From the NCBI GenBank assembly GCA_023213395.1, contig CM041465.1:79925741-79989740 (forward strand): 64,000 bases of DNA. Reading direction: 5' to 3'. Origin of the DNA: Cycas panzhihuaensis (Eukaryota; Cycadophyta). Position numbers and translations under genes: made by a program. The notes beneath the pieces are model-generated. The model was not told the origin of the DNA. It saw nothing but the letters and a program-made list of their open reading frames with translations, and did no database searches. Positions 25,423 to 38,284 of this stretch are shown here, piece after piece (the stretch's first letter is position 1; each line of letters begins with the position of its first letter).

Positions 25423-26400
25423 TAATGAATGGATTTTGGGCTTATGCTAATGAGGATATACCTCTACCCATGCCCACTAAGGACCCAATTGATCTCACCA
25501 TAGAGATTCTACTAGAACTAGTTACCCTAGTAGTTTTTAAAGCTAAGTATAATGCTACCCTTTCATTCCTCTATTTGGATGTAGAAGACTAAGAGGATCA
25601 AAACATTGAAACAACCCAAACCTCCTATGAAGCTTGGAGCATCATATACTCTCTTTATGAGAGGAAAGATAACTCTAGGTCCCTAACCTTAAAAGCATGC
25701 CTCTTTGGTATACCCTTTATTGGAACCATAACAACCCACCTAACTAAAGTTAAAACAATTAGAAACCAACTTATCATCCTTGGTAAACCTCCATCTAATT
25801 ATGACCTTGTGTTTAGTATTCTCAACATCCTTCCTATAGAATATAATAGTTTTGTATCTATACTTTATGATACCTTTACCAAAATGGACTTCAACATCTT
25901 TAAAGGACTCTTGCTCAGGGAGGAGAACATGCTAAATCACCAAGGAGTGACATCCACTTCTGACTCCTCCCTTTCATTTGCAACCAGGAATTCAAAAAGG
26001 AATAAGCCACCTCAATAGCCAAGCCAGTAGCCAACTCATTAATAACCCCTTACTCATTAGTTTAGCTCTTTGAACATCTCATAATAGCCATGTTAGTAAC
26101 CAACTCATGAGTAATTTCATATTCAATAGTTTAGTACTTCCTCTCAACAACTTCAACAAATACACTATCTACAATAACTATAATAATCCCAACCTCCAAG
26201 GAATCAACAACTTAGACAAAATATTAATTGCATATATTGTGGCAAAAATGGGCACCTAACAGTTGATTGTAGAAGAAGTTAGGTTGATTTTCAAATCCTT
26301 TAGAACCAAGGTGGACATCAAGGAGGCCAATACTTCCAATAGAATTGGAACTAGAGGCAAAACCAAAACTAGAGCCAATCAAATAGGAAAATGTTCCAAC
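25423..26400 (+). pseudogene. copia gag with intact zinc knuckle motif
   Basis: Capsid-like gag of a copia element. From 25,423 the reading begins MNGFWAYANEDIPLPMPTKD; then TSYEAWSIIYSLYERKDNSR (near 25,618), LTLKACLFGIPF, and after a shift LGKPPSNYDLVFSILNILP into the open run 25,809-26,018. A glutamine-rich tail (26,010-26,220) carries about a dozen stops, nearly all where Gln (CAA/CAG) is expected. Then comes CIYCGKNGHLTVDC at about 26,234-26,275, a complete CX2CX4HX4C nucleocapsid knuckle. Protease and downstream pol are missing; sequence identity to copia ends near 26,400. Confidence 0.82.
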
Positions 26401-27444
26401 TAAGAAACCTAAGGAACAATCAAGGTTAATAGAGAGAATCGAGGATAATGAAAATAATCATCAATTGGTGATATATGACTAAAAAGGAAATCCTTAAGTA
26501 ATAAGCTAACAAATAAAAGTATGATCTAAACTAATGGCTAAGTACTCAAAGCTGATGAAGATGCTTCTCTTTTTGAGATGAAAATAAAATAAAATAAAGT
26601 TGGGAGCCTAAGTTATCTTTTGAGTATAAAACTCAAAAGAGAATGAGATCCAACTATAGTGATGGAAAAATCACAATTAGTGTAAATACTAGAAAGAGCA
26701 AGAGACTTACATGATTATGAGTTAGATCTGTCATAAAAACACTGCAATGGCTAGTAAAAGCAAAGAGAAATTAGAAAGAAGGAGGGGGATTTGCCCATAG
26801 TTTTAGCTCATTAGGTAAAGGAACAAACTTCAAAGTCATAGTTTATCCTCATTGTGGAGGTGATGAACGAGTGATCTTTTGGGGAGTGCAACTAGCTCCC
26901 AACTTGATAATTCAAGGAACGTCCTCTATCCCTAAATCTACATTAATGATTTATATCATAAGTATTGCCTTACCTTCCTCAAAATGAGGAGGGACAAGCC
27001 CAATTGAAGAAATAGACTCCTGGGGTTGAGAATGATCAATTATGACTCTTGAAAAACCCAATTATGATGTCCATAAGTGAAACCAGGAGATGAACCTGCT
27101 AAATACTCTAGAATTATCTCGTCATTCTTAAAATGATCAACTTAAAAGAGATTGATGAGAAAAAGGTTCTTAGACTAGAAAGTAGACGAAGGGAAAGGCA
27201 TGAAGGGTGAGGATAGATCAACCAAAGAGTTTGAATAAGTAGGAGCAAACTCCATGATTGAAGGAACATGAGGAAAGAAGATGGGCCTATCTACGAACTC
27301 CCAAACTGAAGAAAAAACTTGATTGAACTCTTAATGATTCACACTAGGGTCATGGTTAGACCAAGATATCAAGATAAGAGAAGATAGTGGAGGATCTATA
27401 TGAGGAAGGGTATGAAAAGATATAGTAGAAATAGAATTAACTTC
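26401..27444. other. Unassigned junction region
   Basis: No protein domain identified. Lies between the truncated copia gag (plus) and the gypsy gag-protease (minus); contains one or both truncated element ends. Confidence 0.35.
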
Positions 27445-30400
27445 CTATAATATAGTGGAGATTTTATAACTATTTTGACCTATATCAAGTGAATCGATAT
27501 CTTCACCCCTTGATTCTAGGTCTAGGTGTTGATGCAACAACATCTTCCTCTCATGTTTATTCACCCATATTTTAAAGAAAGAGGAGTGAGAGAAGGATGG
27601 GGGAGCATCAACACATGAATCATACACAACCAAACTTGAAGAAGTAGATGTCGAGTAAGTGGTAACGGTAGAAACTATTGGATTTGCCCCTTAGGGCAAG
27701 TATAAAACCTGTGAGAAATGAGCATGAATAGAATTTGTGCCAGTAAACCCAACTGGAGGTGGATCTTGATGAGATTCAATGGAGTAAAAAGCTATATTTT
27801 TATTAGAAATGGAAGAAGAAGAAACCAAAGAGCAATCAGTCAAGTCTAAAGGAATAGGGATGGATGGGGAACTTGATAACAAAGGAACAACTTCAACTAA
27901 ATCTACATCCTTTACCTCTGGCTGGGTAGAAAGGGCTTCAATAGAAAAGTACAGACCTAAACTAAGCGATTGAAAGAAATATTCCATGAAATTGGAGGAT
28001 TTATCAGGTTCTGAAAAAGTTTCAATAAGAGGAACTGATTGCTTAATGGGTTTGGGCTTTCGCCTAACAATCTTTAATTCTCCCTCGTGGATGAACCTAA
28101 GTTCACCAAAGAGGGAGGAACAGACCACTACTATTTGGGTGATCCATGGTCAACCCAAAAGTATGTTATATTCTAAGTCTAAGTCAATCATGGTAAGCTC
28201 AGCAAAAACCATCTTTTCTTCTAATATAAGGGCACCTTTTGATTCTTATCATACCCTTAGCAAATCCACTCACATGGGTCAAAAACAAAAATTTCCAAAT
28301 CCTTGACAAAATAAAAAGAGATTATATTGACTGATGATCCCTCGTTAATAATAACCCACTTGATATTAATGTCTTCTTTCATAATCTCAATGTAAAATGG
28401 GGGAATATCATTCAGTGCATGGGCATAATGACTAGATAAGGTAGCAAGGTCGAAAGAAAGCATAGAAGTAGATAAAGAAGATACCGTGGGTCTCCCAATG
28501 CATCAAATAGAAGTTGACGTAACTAAAGGTGACACCTCAGTAAATCAATAACTGATATGACTATCGAGATGGTCTTCAATTATTCTACTAAGGAGAAAGA
28601 TCCATCCTTTAAACTAGAAGGAATGGACCTAAACTTGATGGGATGAGGGGGTACTAGAGGTAAAGAGTTAGGATTCCTTACCATTAAATCATTAGATGAT
28701 TTGGATGGACTTGCACTCTTTGTAGTCTCCACCATGCTTATGGTTCTCTTAGTATCCCAACCTTTGGGAGGTAGGCAAGATTGATTGATGTTTCTTTTTG
28801 TTAGAATGTTTATGGGAGTGGCTGTCTTCTTTGATGAATTAGAACTCGAAGGCTTTCCTTCATCATCTTACACATGCTTTTCTTTACCTTTATCTTCTTT
28901 ACTCATCTTGTCATTATGCTAAGGTAATGGATTCTTGTGGATCATTTGGTCTTGGTATGACTTAGAAGCTCGGTTTGTTCGAACACTTGCATTTTGATAT
29001 GCACTTTAAACTGTTTGGTACTCACTTCTATTATGTATATCAGTCTGATGATATGAGTACCATTTCGTCTTCCTAAAGGGAGGAGGAGGTGGGGGAGGAG
29101 CTTGCTTCTTCCTCCCCTCAGTAAGATGAACCACTTTGGTCTTTTAGGAAGGGTGACTTTGAAAAGGAGGATCAACACACAACTTAGTATTGATTGTGTA
29201 TTCTAATGATCTAATTGAAGAAGTGAGATGATCATAAGTGGGTTTAGGATGGGAAGCCTTTATAGTTTGAATTGTTTCTTTAGAGAGCGTAGTTTCTCCA
29301 ACCTTTTTAATACCTACTTGAATTTCAAATGTGTGATCAACTACTTCTTCATTCATTTGAGGGCTCAACTTTAAAATTTCTAAGTGCACGTGAGGCCTCA
29401 ATATATTAGTAAATAGATTGAATAATAACCTAAGGTCAAAATATGAGTGGCAAGCATGTACTTAGTCTTGAAACCTCCTAGTAAAGTCCCATGATGTCTT
29501 ATCATGATTTTACTTAATGGCCAACAAAGATTTAATGCCTAAATTAAATGGTCTTACTACATCAAAATAGTTGATAAAGGAGTCAACTAATTATTGGAAT
29601 AAGAGAATGGAAGCTAAAGGGAGACGATAAAACCACTTCAAGGTATTGCAAGTGATTTAGGATAAATGTGCATTATAACATAGTCATATGGCATAAAATA
29701 TATATATGCAAGTGTGAATGCCTATATATGGGAGGTAGGGCCTTGAGAAAAGTCACCAGAAATTTAGGCAACTAAGGAAGGAATGGAGGCATAGGTGACA
29801 ACAAAACCTCGCATGGGAAGGGAGACTTTATATAATCTAGGAAGGGCCTCCTTGGCCTCAACATAGTAAGATATTGAGGTAAGGATGATAAATGAGAAAT
29901 AGATGAATGAACAAGTTATTGCAATTGTGGTTATTGTTGTGAAATATCATGAGATAGGAGAGTAGGGGGAACAAACCACGTTGCGAGGTTAACCACAGAG
30001 TTGGTTTGAGGTATAAGGTGTTGAGGGAAACTTGAATTAAAAGTGTAAAAGGGATTAGATTATGGAGTAGGTCTAGGAATATGTAAAGAAGAAGTGGGAT
30101 TATAAGTCCTCAAAGGTTGTGATTATCCTACTAAAATATGAGAATGAGTAGAATAAATGTGAGAAACATGTTGTGATAAAGAAATCACGTTAGACGCTCT
30201 AAGAGATGGTGGGCAAAGTCTAATACCATGGGACCAAATAGTATGCGATGCATGAGGGGGTACCTAGGTGGTAAAAGAAATAGGATGTGAAGAGGCAATC
30301 CTAGTGGAGTAAGAACGAATCAATTGTAAACTAGGTGAGGCCATAACCACTTGACTAGAAGTGGGTATATGTAGGGTGTTAGGTTGCTATAAGTAACAAT

Positions 30401-31170
30401 AGTGGTATCACCTCCATGAGTGGGACGTATGGAATGGGAAGAATGAATCCAAGCTTGTTATATAGGAGGAGATTGATGAGGCTGTGAATGAGTCAATTTA
30501 TAATCGTTAACTTCCTCCAAAGATGGGGAATGAGGTTGTGGCATAGGTCTTGGTAAAGGAGGATGAGAAGGGTGAGGAGACCTCATGGTATCAACTACCT
30601 CAATCAACCTAAAGTCTTCACCCAAGGGATTAATTTGAGCATGTTGCGGTAGAGATAACATAGTATGAGTCTCCGAGTAAAATAGGTCATGGTAACTAGG
30701 CATGCATAGTGGGGTAGGGATCCTAGTAAGGACCAACTCAAGAAAAGATGGATATAGCTGACCCGAAGGTGGCTCTTCTTATACGAAAGAAGAATCTATA
30801 AAAGAAGAATCACCACAGTATTAGGAAGGTTCTAGATATCCCTGCTCCACTAGTATGTTGTATAATTGGGTTGAATCTTTGGGAGGGTAAACGTATATGT
30901 CATGTGTTTAAAGTTTCAAAGATTCAACATAAGATGATGAAACATCCTAACCAAGGTGTGATGGATGCGCTTGAGAGCCAGGCAGAATACATTGAAGTCT
31001 TGACGAATGCCTAGGGGTAGGTGTTATTGTTTTAATAGATTTACTTGAGGATAAATAGTGGCTCCCCAGTATGGTCACCCAAAAGATGGTCATGTGCCTA
31101 GGGGAGGACCTAAACTTAATATCTCTCAATTCCTTTTTGTAATTAAAATTGGGAGATATGACGCTCAAGA
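27445..31170 (-). mobile_element. Ty3/gypsy gag-protease remnant (minus)
   Basis: Reads from right to left. A proline-rich N-terminal region includes HPPLPRPMPQPHSP (30,458-30,736). The gag core reads KWFYRLPLASI then LVDSFINYF at about 29,640-29,550, the retrotransposon gag signature. A protease region (28,257-28,463) reads IKWVIINEGSSVNIIS, where INEGSS replaces the catalytic IDxGAS. Next comes ILLG*PWI at about 28,160, the conserved ILGRPW block with Arg changed to a stop. A long open stretch (27,691-28,128, 145 codons) follows. RT, RNase H and integrase are absent, so the element is truncated on the left. Confidence 0.78.
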
Positions 31171-31211
31171 AGACCTAAGGGACCATCTTTGCCCAACTCC
31201 TAAGGAGGATT

Positions 31212-31229
31212 CTTTCCCTAGTAGTGCCA
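31212..31229 (-). other. Possible gypsy primer-binding site
   Basis: On the minus strand this reads TGGCACTACTAGGGAAAG. It begins TGGC like the tRNA-Asp-type sites (TGGCGCC...) of several plant gypsy lineages and lies just upstream of gag. Tentative; a search against plant tRNA 3' ends would decide. Confidence 0.4.
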
Positions 31230-31234
31230 TCTAA

Positions 31235-33514
31235 TGAAGTATAAATGGATAAGATAAAAGGCATGGATCTGAAATGGGGTAATAGAATCCATTAACCTAC
31301 ACGACTTGACGAAGTAGTTTTAAGTTTGGAGCCACATTGATAATATCCTCAAATGTCTTTCCTAGGGATTCCTCTCCTACAATCTTTTCAACCTTTTGGG
31401 TTCTACTTAGATGTGGGAGAAGGCAAGCCAATAGAAATGTGGTTTGTCTTGTTTCAGTTTCTTGCTTTGGTTTGTGTTTACTTTGTTTGTCTTTCTCTTT
31501 GTTGTCTTTTCCCTTTTCGTATGGTATTTATAGTCACTTCATGTCCCTTTGTATTTGTTCTTTCTAGATTTTGATATGATAGCAAAGAGACAAAACCAAG
31601 AGAGCAAGATAAATCTATGCAACCAAAAAGACTGCAAGATCAAACTCACATAAAGCCTTTTTTTTTTTTAATCAAAAGAAAACAAACTAGAAACAATGCA
31701 TGTAAGTTCTTTTTTTTTTTAATTTATTTTTAAAATAAAAGATGAATATGCAACTATAAAATAACTTTCCTATATGCCATATGCACACTTCACTTTAAAA
31801 GGAATAATACTACCAAGATCTAAAACTCACTATATGATCTTTGTGCAAGTTTTTAAAGAAATTAATTAACATGCAAAACTAGTCAACATACTTCATTCTT
31901 TATGTATGCAACCAATTCTTTAAAAAGGTGATGAATAATGCACAAAGAAAAGAGATTCTTAAAAGATACTACTGATATTTTTTGGTAATTTTTAGACCTA
32001 TAAAATGATAAGCAAATCACAGATCTAAACAATAACATCCACATAAGACTAGTACCAATGGTTCTATGACAATCGGAGTAGTAAGAGCTCCAAAAGGATC
32101 CTTGAACCATTTGCAAAACTGAAAAATTCAAAGATATTTTACCATATAATATTCTCAACTTTTTATTTATAAAATAAAGAAGCCAACTTAAAAATAAAAG
32201 TAAATGTAACCACAAGGATATATAAGAAAAGAATTTCTTTCCTATTGTGAAGAATGCCTCAGAATGATAGTTTTCCTTTTAATTGACTAACTCTTCCACA
32301 AACTTTCCTTCAATGAAAATCAAAGAAAAAAGAACAACAATTAAAAGAAGCCAAACTGGAGCCCAACAATGCCAAAAGAGAGAGGCAAACCAACTAAAAT
32401 ATAAACTACTACAAGAGAGTAGGAAGGGATAGCTAGATATATGGTGGAGAGATGACCATGCTCCACCCTAGTCTACCCTTAAGGAACCTCATAAAGGGTT
32501 GATATTTTAGTGTATACTTTAGTATCTAAAACTAATACAAGATCACTACAATAATTAGCCAAAGAAAAGAAACGTTTCTGAGCTAAAATCACCTTTGAAA
32601 AACCATGAAACAAGCCATAAATATAATAGGAAAGATCTTACCAAATCAAAAGAAGCTTGAAGTATAAAACCTGATGAAGATCTAAGAAAATAGAAGCCTA
32701 GACTATCAACTGTTGAATAATACCAACATAACAACAAAACTCCTTTAAGATTTCACCTAGCAATCTTTAAAAAATTAAGTTTTCAAACTTATAGTAGCAG
32801 TCTTCAAGAAATCTCCAAACACTCCAAAATTTCTGATAAAATAAAGTAAAATCCCCCTCTCACTCATCAACTTACAACCAACAAAAACTCAAGAGCATTT
32901 TTAGACATCGAATGAATTAAATTCCATTGAATCTAGGTAGCGATATATAAAATTTTGGCACACTGCTCGAGTTTTCATTACATGACAGTGAAAAACATAA
33001 CCGATCACACTTTTTACCTACCAAAAACATGACCTTACTCTAAAAATGCGACCAGTTGTGTTTTGGCAGTGCTAAAAACATGATAACATCGGGGTAAAAA
33101 ATTGATAAAAATATAATAAAAAATGGTATTAAATGAAGATCTAATTATAAAAATGGATTTGCTAACAAGTAGATAAGCCCTGAATTAGGTGAAACACATT
33201 AAATACAAGTGCAAAAAGTTAATCAACAATAAAATTTGGGTGAAACCTTGAAAATAAGGTAAAAATGACAAGTTTTGAAGGAAACATGAGGTTAAGTTAA
33301 TTATGAAAGAAAATTTTGGTGCCATAGTTTATATCATTGGTAGATAGTAAAAAAAATATAAGTTATACCATCATTGCTAGTTATACTTTATTAATTAAAC
33401 TTCATATATCATTTCAATAAAAACATGGCTTAATCAATAATCAAACAAAATCTATCAATCATCCTCTATAAAATCGCACATAACATGTCAAAACATACCA
33501 ATACAAATTAAATA
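31235..33514 (-). other. Possible gypsy LTR and leader, unassigned
   Basis: Upstream (minus sense) of the gypsy gag. If the primer-binding site at 31,212 is real, a 5' LTR should start at about 31,230-31,235 and extend right. No partner LTR is present in the window, so length and end cannot be fixed. T-rich stretches and short open frames (31,337-31,574; 31,883-32,215; 32,555-32,737) carry no recognised domain. Confidence 0.35.
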
Positions 33515-36228
33515 CAAGTGAAGAGGCCAGGTTTTGGTGAAACGATTTGGTTGGCCTTTTATTTAGTAGGTAGCAGGCTATGTTAACTACTTCAGCCTAA
33601 TATATTTTTGGAATGTTTTTACTAATCAACATATTATGTGGCATCTCCATGATAACTCTATTTTTTCTTTCTACTACCCCATTTAATTGGAGTATTGAAA
33701 ATGTATTCACCTCCTCCATCAGATCTTAAATACTTTATTTTAGAATCAACCTCTAATTCAACTTTGGATTTGAATTCTTTGAACACATTAAAGACTTTTG
33801 ATTTAGTATGCAAGAAATAGGTCCAAAGTTTTCTAGTTAGGTCATTTATGAAGGTAAGAAAGTATCTACATCCATTAATGGAATGTGGTGTGAATGAACC
33901 ATATAAATCACTATGAACTAATTATAATTTCCTTCCTGCTCACCATTTGCTCTCATGGAATGGTAGCTTATGTTATTTGCCATATTGACAGCTTTTACGT
34001 ACAAAGTTACTTGATGAGATTGGATGTAGACCAACTATTAGACCATTTCTCTCCATGTTTTTTTATTTTTCCATGGGGAGATGACCATACTTCAAATGCT
34101 GCATCTTATTATTATGACTTACTGTATTACAAGCTTTTACATCAGGTACAATTGGGTGTGATAGCAATCTATACAAGTCATTGCTTTCAACCCCTTTTAC
34201 AATTACATAGCCATTATTTTTCATGTCTAGGATGTAACAAAATCCTTTCTCATCAAATACAGTGCTCAACCCTTTTTTCTTAAGTTGGGAAATAGACAGA
34301 AGGTTCATTTTTAAACTAGGTATAAAAAATACATTTCTAATTTTCTTGACCTTTTCTTTTTTTTGAATGGTAATGTTTCTAACTCCTTTGATTTCAAGGG
34401 AGTATTTATCTCCCAATTCCATGGATTTGTCAAAAGTATATAGCCACAAACTTTCAAACCATTCTTCTCGATTGGTCATATGGCAAGAGGCTCATAAGTT
34501 GATGTACTATACATCTTCATCTTAGAGGCTTGTTGTTAGGGTGATGATGAAAGTTATTTCCTCTTCTTTATCATCATTATCACTAGATTATTCCTTTTTG
34601 TAGTTACCCATGGGTCATTTCTCTCTCTAGATATCTGCTTTCTTGCATTAGTATGGAAAATGTCCTAACTAGCCATAATGATAACACACATCAAATGCTT
34701 TACAGGAACTAGCAAAATGACCAATCTTACCATAACTGTAGCAAATCCTTGGAGTAATACTACGACCTCACCCTCTTTCATCTTACTAATGGCCTCGTGA
34801 TAAAGCATGACCTTCAGACATTCTTCCTCTTCCTATGTTGCGTCCTTTAAAACCTAGGTTCAATCTTGAGGCAAAGGCATCTTCTAGTTTACCTGCATCC
34901 TCATATCTCTTATTTCTCTACTCCTATCTTAGTAATAATCCTGTTAGAGTTTCTATTGTTATTGTTGTTATTTGATTAGTATTATGATAGTGTTTGTCAT
35001 TACATCGAATAATTTAGGTAGTTTAATAACCACAAGTTCCACCAATTATTGATCAGTGAGAGGAGCACTAGCATTGGAGAGGTCATTCCTTAGTAAAATT
35101 ATTTTATGCAAGAAGTCAGTAACTATTTTGGACTCCTTCATATAAAGTTTGAACAATTCTTCTTTCAGGGCTATTATCCTAGCCTTGTTCTTTTGCCCAT
35201 ACAAGTTTCCTAGACACTTCAAAATGCTTTCAATGGAGTATAGGTTTTTAACATAGATAAGAAGTGAATCTAAAATAGATAATTTTAAGATGATAACCCC
35301 TGTATTATCCCAATCTTCTTAGTTAGTTTGCTTAGGCCTAACATCCTTTGGTTTGGTTTTGGCTCCAATTATAATTCTCTAGGCATTTTTAGCTCTAAAG
35401 AGTGTCTTTATCTTAATTTTCTAAATGTGGTAATTAATATCAGTAAGCTTGTCATTATTAGACATAGCTAGGATGGAGGAAGCCATTTTTTAGGAAAGAG
35501 CAGTGTTTTGGGAGCCTTAAGCCATACAATGATATAGATTTTTATACAGTACCTAAATTATATAGATGGAAAGGAGACCTATCTCAAAAGAAAGATCTTG
35601 GAGAGTAGATCAAAGACCTAAAATTATTTTTTTCAGACAGCCTTTGGTTTGAGAGAAATCTGACTTGAAATCTCTAAATGGGTAGTTAGGGTTTCTCATA
35701 AATATGAAAATATCTTTGTAAATCCTTAAAAATACTCTTCACAAAAGTATTCAAAAGATTTATATACTCCAAACAAAGAGTTTCAATCTAAGATTACTTC
35801 AAGATTTGCTTAAATCTAAGAAAAATCTTCAAAAAAGCCTTGTAGACCTGCACGACTAGTAAATGGGTTAAAACTCCTTCAAAAGGACCTCATATCACTT
35901 CATGATAGAAGAGAAATATGAAGAGGACTTTGAGATCTATGATCTAGGTGAAGTTCATTGAAATTAGAGATCTTGACCTTTTCAAGTTTGTACGGTCGTA
36001 CAATTCCATACAATCACCTATGTACTTGCTTTATGTTATGATCCTGCTTGTTTGGTCTTCTTACCTCCTTCTTTTATTACTCGATATGTCTATCTCATTC
36101 TTTGCTTCAAATTCATTTGATGACCTTATCTTTCTCCTTCACAGCTTGTCTGAGGTTGCACTTATCTCTCTCACTTGATTTTGTAGAAACCCTTTCTTAA
36201 TCAGGCAGAATAACCTACTCTACTACCA
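33515..36228 (-). mobile_element. Ty1/copia remnant: gag, protease, integrase (minus)
   Basis: Right to left: gag starts near 35,485 (MASSILAMSNNDKLTDINYH); TGVIILKLSILDSLL near 35,290; ESKIVTDFLHKIILLRNDLS near 35,130. Zinc-knuckle traces CYSYGKIGHFASSC at about 34,740-34,700 have the second Cys changed to Tyr. The protease to pre-integrase stretch at 34,063-34,479 is open for 138 codons and includes VKKIRNVFFIPSLKMNLLSI and QHLKYGHLP. Integrase parts LRS*DGGGEY-like (near 33,730), MEMPHNMLISKNIPKIY and NIACYLLNKRPTKS run down to about 33,520. RT and RNase H are missing. The primer-binding site is at 36,220-36,228. Confidence 0.82.
36220..36228 (-). other. Degraded primer-binding site
   Basis: ctactacca complements TGGTAGTAG, a decayed TGGTATCAG. 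It abuts tgtcaaaatgc at 36,229, the presumed LTR start. Confidence 0.5.
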
Positions 36229-36415
36229 TGTCAAAATGCTAGACAAAAGATAGATGAAGAATTCTTGATAATTATCATTGAGAGCTCAAGTGAATAAATA
36301 TAATTAGGATTTGTAACTAACTTATAATTAAAATACATCTAAAGGACACGTGTCTGTTAGTTACATACATTGAATATTTAGTCTATTACATAAGATAAAA
36401 TATTATATTTTAATA
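36229..36415 (-). repeat. Probable 5' LTR of the minus copia remnant
   Basis: Starts tgtcaaaatgctag beside the primer-binding site. The far end is guessed at the tattttaata near 36,415; no partner copy exists to define it. Confidence 0.35.
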
Positions 36416-37737
36416 GTCTTATTTCTAATGGTAGATAGTTTAGCTTTGCATACATGGTGTTCTTAATCAATGCAAGGTAATGCTTCTATGGGCTAGTCTT
36501 TATAATTAATTGGTCTTAAACATTAGTTTTCCATAGGCAACTTTGTGGATATGATTCATACGGATGACTTAGGGTGTAAGATATATAGATAGCAGATCAT
36601 CATATAATCACGCTTCAAACCCTAACTTCTTTACTCATCATATCAATATATAAATCATACAAAATAAGATATCAAACTTAATTTTAATAATCTTTCTTCA
36701 TGATTTAATTCATATTTTATATTAACCTCATATATACTTGCCTTTATATTAGTGCTTCAACCTATTTCATGTTGTTGTCAACACATTTTTCTTTTGTTTT
36801 TTAGTTTATTACATCTCATATATACATATAAATATCTTGCCATTTCTTAGAAAATATCTCATCACAGTATATTGCTAAAATTTCTTTAATCCCTCTTCTT
36901 ACACACTATGCATTTAGATTGTATAATAAAAATTTTCACAGTATACTTTTTTAATAATATAATAATGATAAAAGCTTTTATTATGAAACCTTAACTAGTA
37001 TATATTTCATGCTTCATAACAAACCCTTATTTTTACTCAATTCATGCCCAAACATTGCTAATTTTAAGCCCTAATGATACCTTCATATTGCTTGCTAAAT
37101 TATCCTATCAATAGGTTTCTTATTTGTATATAAATCTATCATATATTGAGTGTATATGCTCGATGCCTATTTTACTTTCACTGATGCAATACTGAGTTGC
37201 TACATCACTCTTATAAGGTGATAAATCCTACTTGGGTAATCATATCACTAATAACATCTTACTCAATTTATTTTTGTTGGTTGTGAGATTTGGTGAAATG
37301 AGTAGTTTTACAAAATCTTAGTTACATCTATAAGGAGTTAGTTTGTATTAGTAAACTCAACTAATAATAGTTCTCCTCATCATTTGGTGGACTTCTTTAA
37401 TACAAATATGCTTTAAGTATATGGTACCAACATGATAAAAATAATTTTTTACATAAGTTTAATAATCAACATTACCCATCAGTTTGATGAATTCAACATG
37501 TAGATTCATCATTTGTATACATCTTTGAATCAATGTTATCATACCCTAAAATTTTGGTCACATGTCATTTGCATAATCAACTTTTGGCTCATCAAAATAC
37601 TCCTCATACTGGCTCTTATACTAGCTTATATTAGCTCCATAACTAACTTAAAGTTTGGCTTAACTAGCTCTATATAGGTTTCAATATATCTCACAAGATC
37701 TTTTACAATATGGTCAGCAACCAAGCTCTTACCATAA
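36416..37737. other. Unassigned AT-rich sequence
   Basis: No coding domain seen. The last about 150 bp (37,590-37,737) resemble the interior next to the primer-binding site at 8040-8142 (shared catactggctc, gatctt, ccataactt/ccatggct), so this end is element interior related to the outer element. Confidence 0.45.
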
Positions 37738-38284
37738 CTTTGATACCATATTAGAATTTTGAATTTAGTTGTGATAACATGTTAGAATATATTCATCATA
37801 TATAGTGAAAGCATATTAACCAAATATAATGAATCAATCATATCATGAGGATTATGTACATAATTCATGTAATGTAAAGATCAACATATAAAGTAATAAT
37901 ATGAATATAAAGTAATAAATATAATTGTAATAAATAATAAATATGTACTACAAGATAACATATTTATATATGGAAAACTCAAGATAGAAAAAACTACAAG
38001 AGAATGTTGGAGTTGGAAACTCCTCTTTATGATATTAAATGAACTATATCTTTAAGTCAATCTGTATTTTCCCAAGTTTTTAGGTGGTATATATATATAT
38101 ATATATATATAAAATCATCTCATGAATAACTTATAATATCTTTTAAGCATTTTCATCATCTAGTAGGACGTATACATAAATATGCATGCATGCCACACTT
38201 ATTAATGCTTTTACTATAAGATTATGTAGATCTATAATAATGCATTAAACATTACATATGTGAGAATAATCACATATTCCAACA
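37738..38284 (-). repeat. LTR and primer-binding site related to the 8154 family
   Basis: Primer-binding site complement ctttgatacca is at 37,738-37,748. The LTR is 37,749-38,284 (or from 37,780, tgttagaatat), ending atattccaaca. Shared with the LTR at 8154-8570: the tatatatggaaaactc, gagttggaaactcctctttatga and taaacattacatatgtgagaat blocks. It contains an (AT)n run at 38,087-38,111. No partner in the window. Confidence 0.65.

Noticed and set aside
31337-31574. Two overlapping Cys- and Phe-rich open frames
   Set aside because: Overlapping frames on the same strand in pyrimidine-rich DNA, likely LTR or leader of the minus-strand gypsy element.
33894-34283. 129-codon plus-strand frame
   Set aside because: Antisense shadow of the copia protease/pre-integrase reading on the minus strand.
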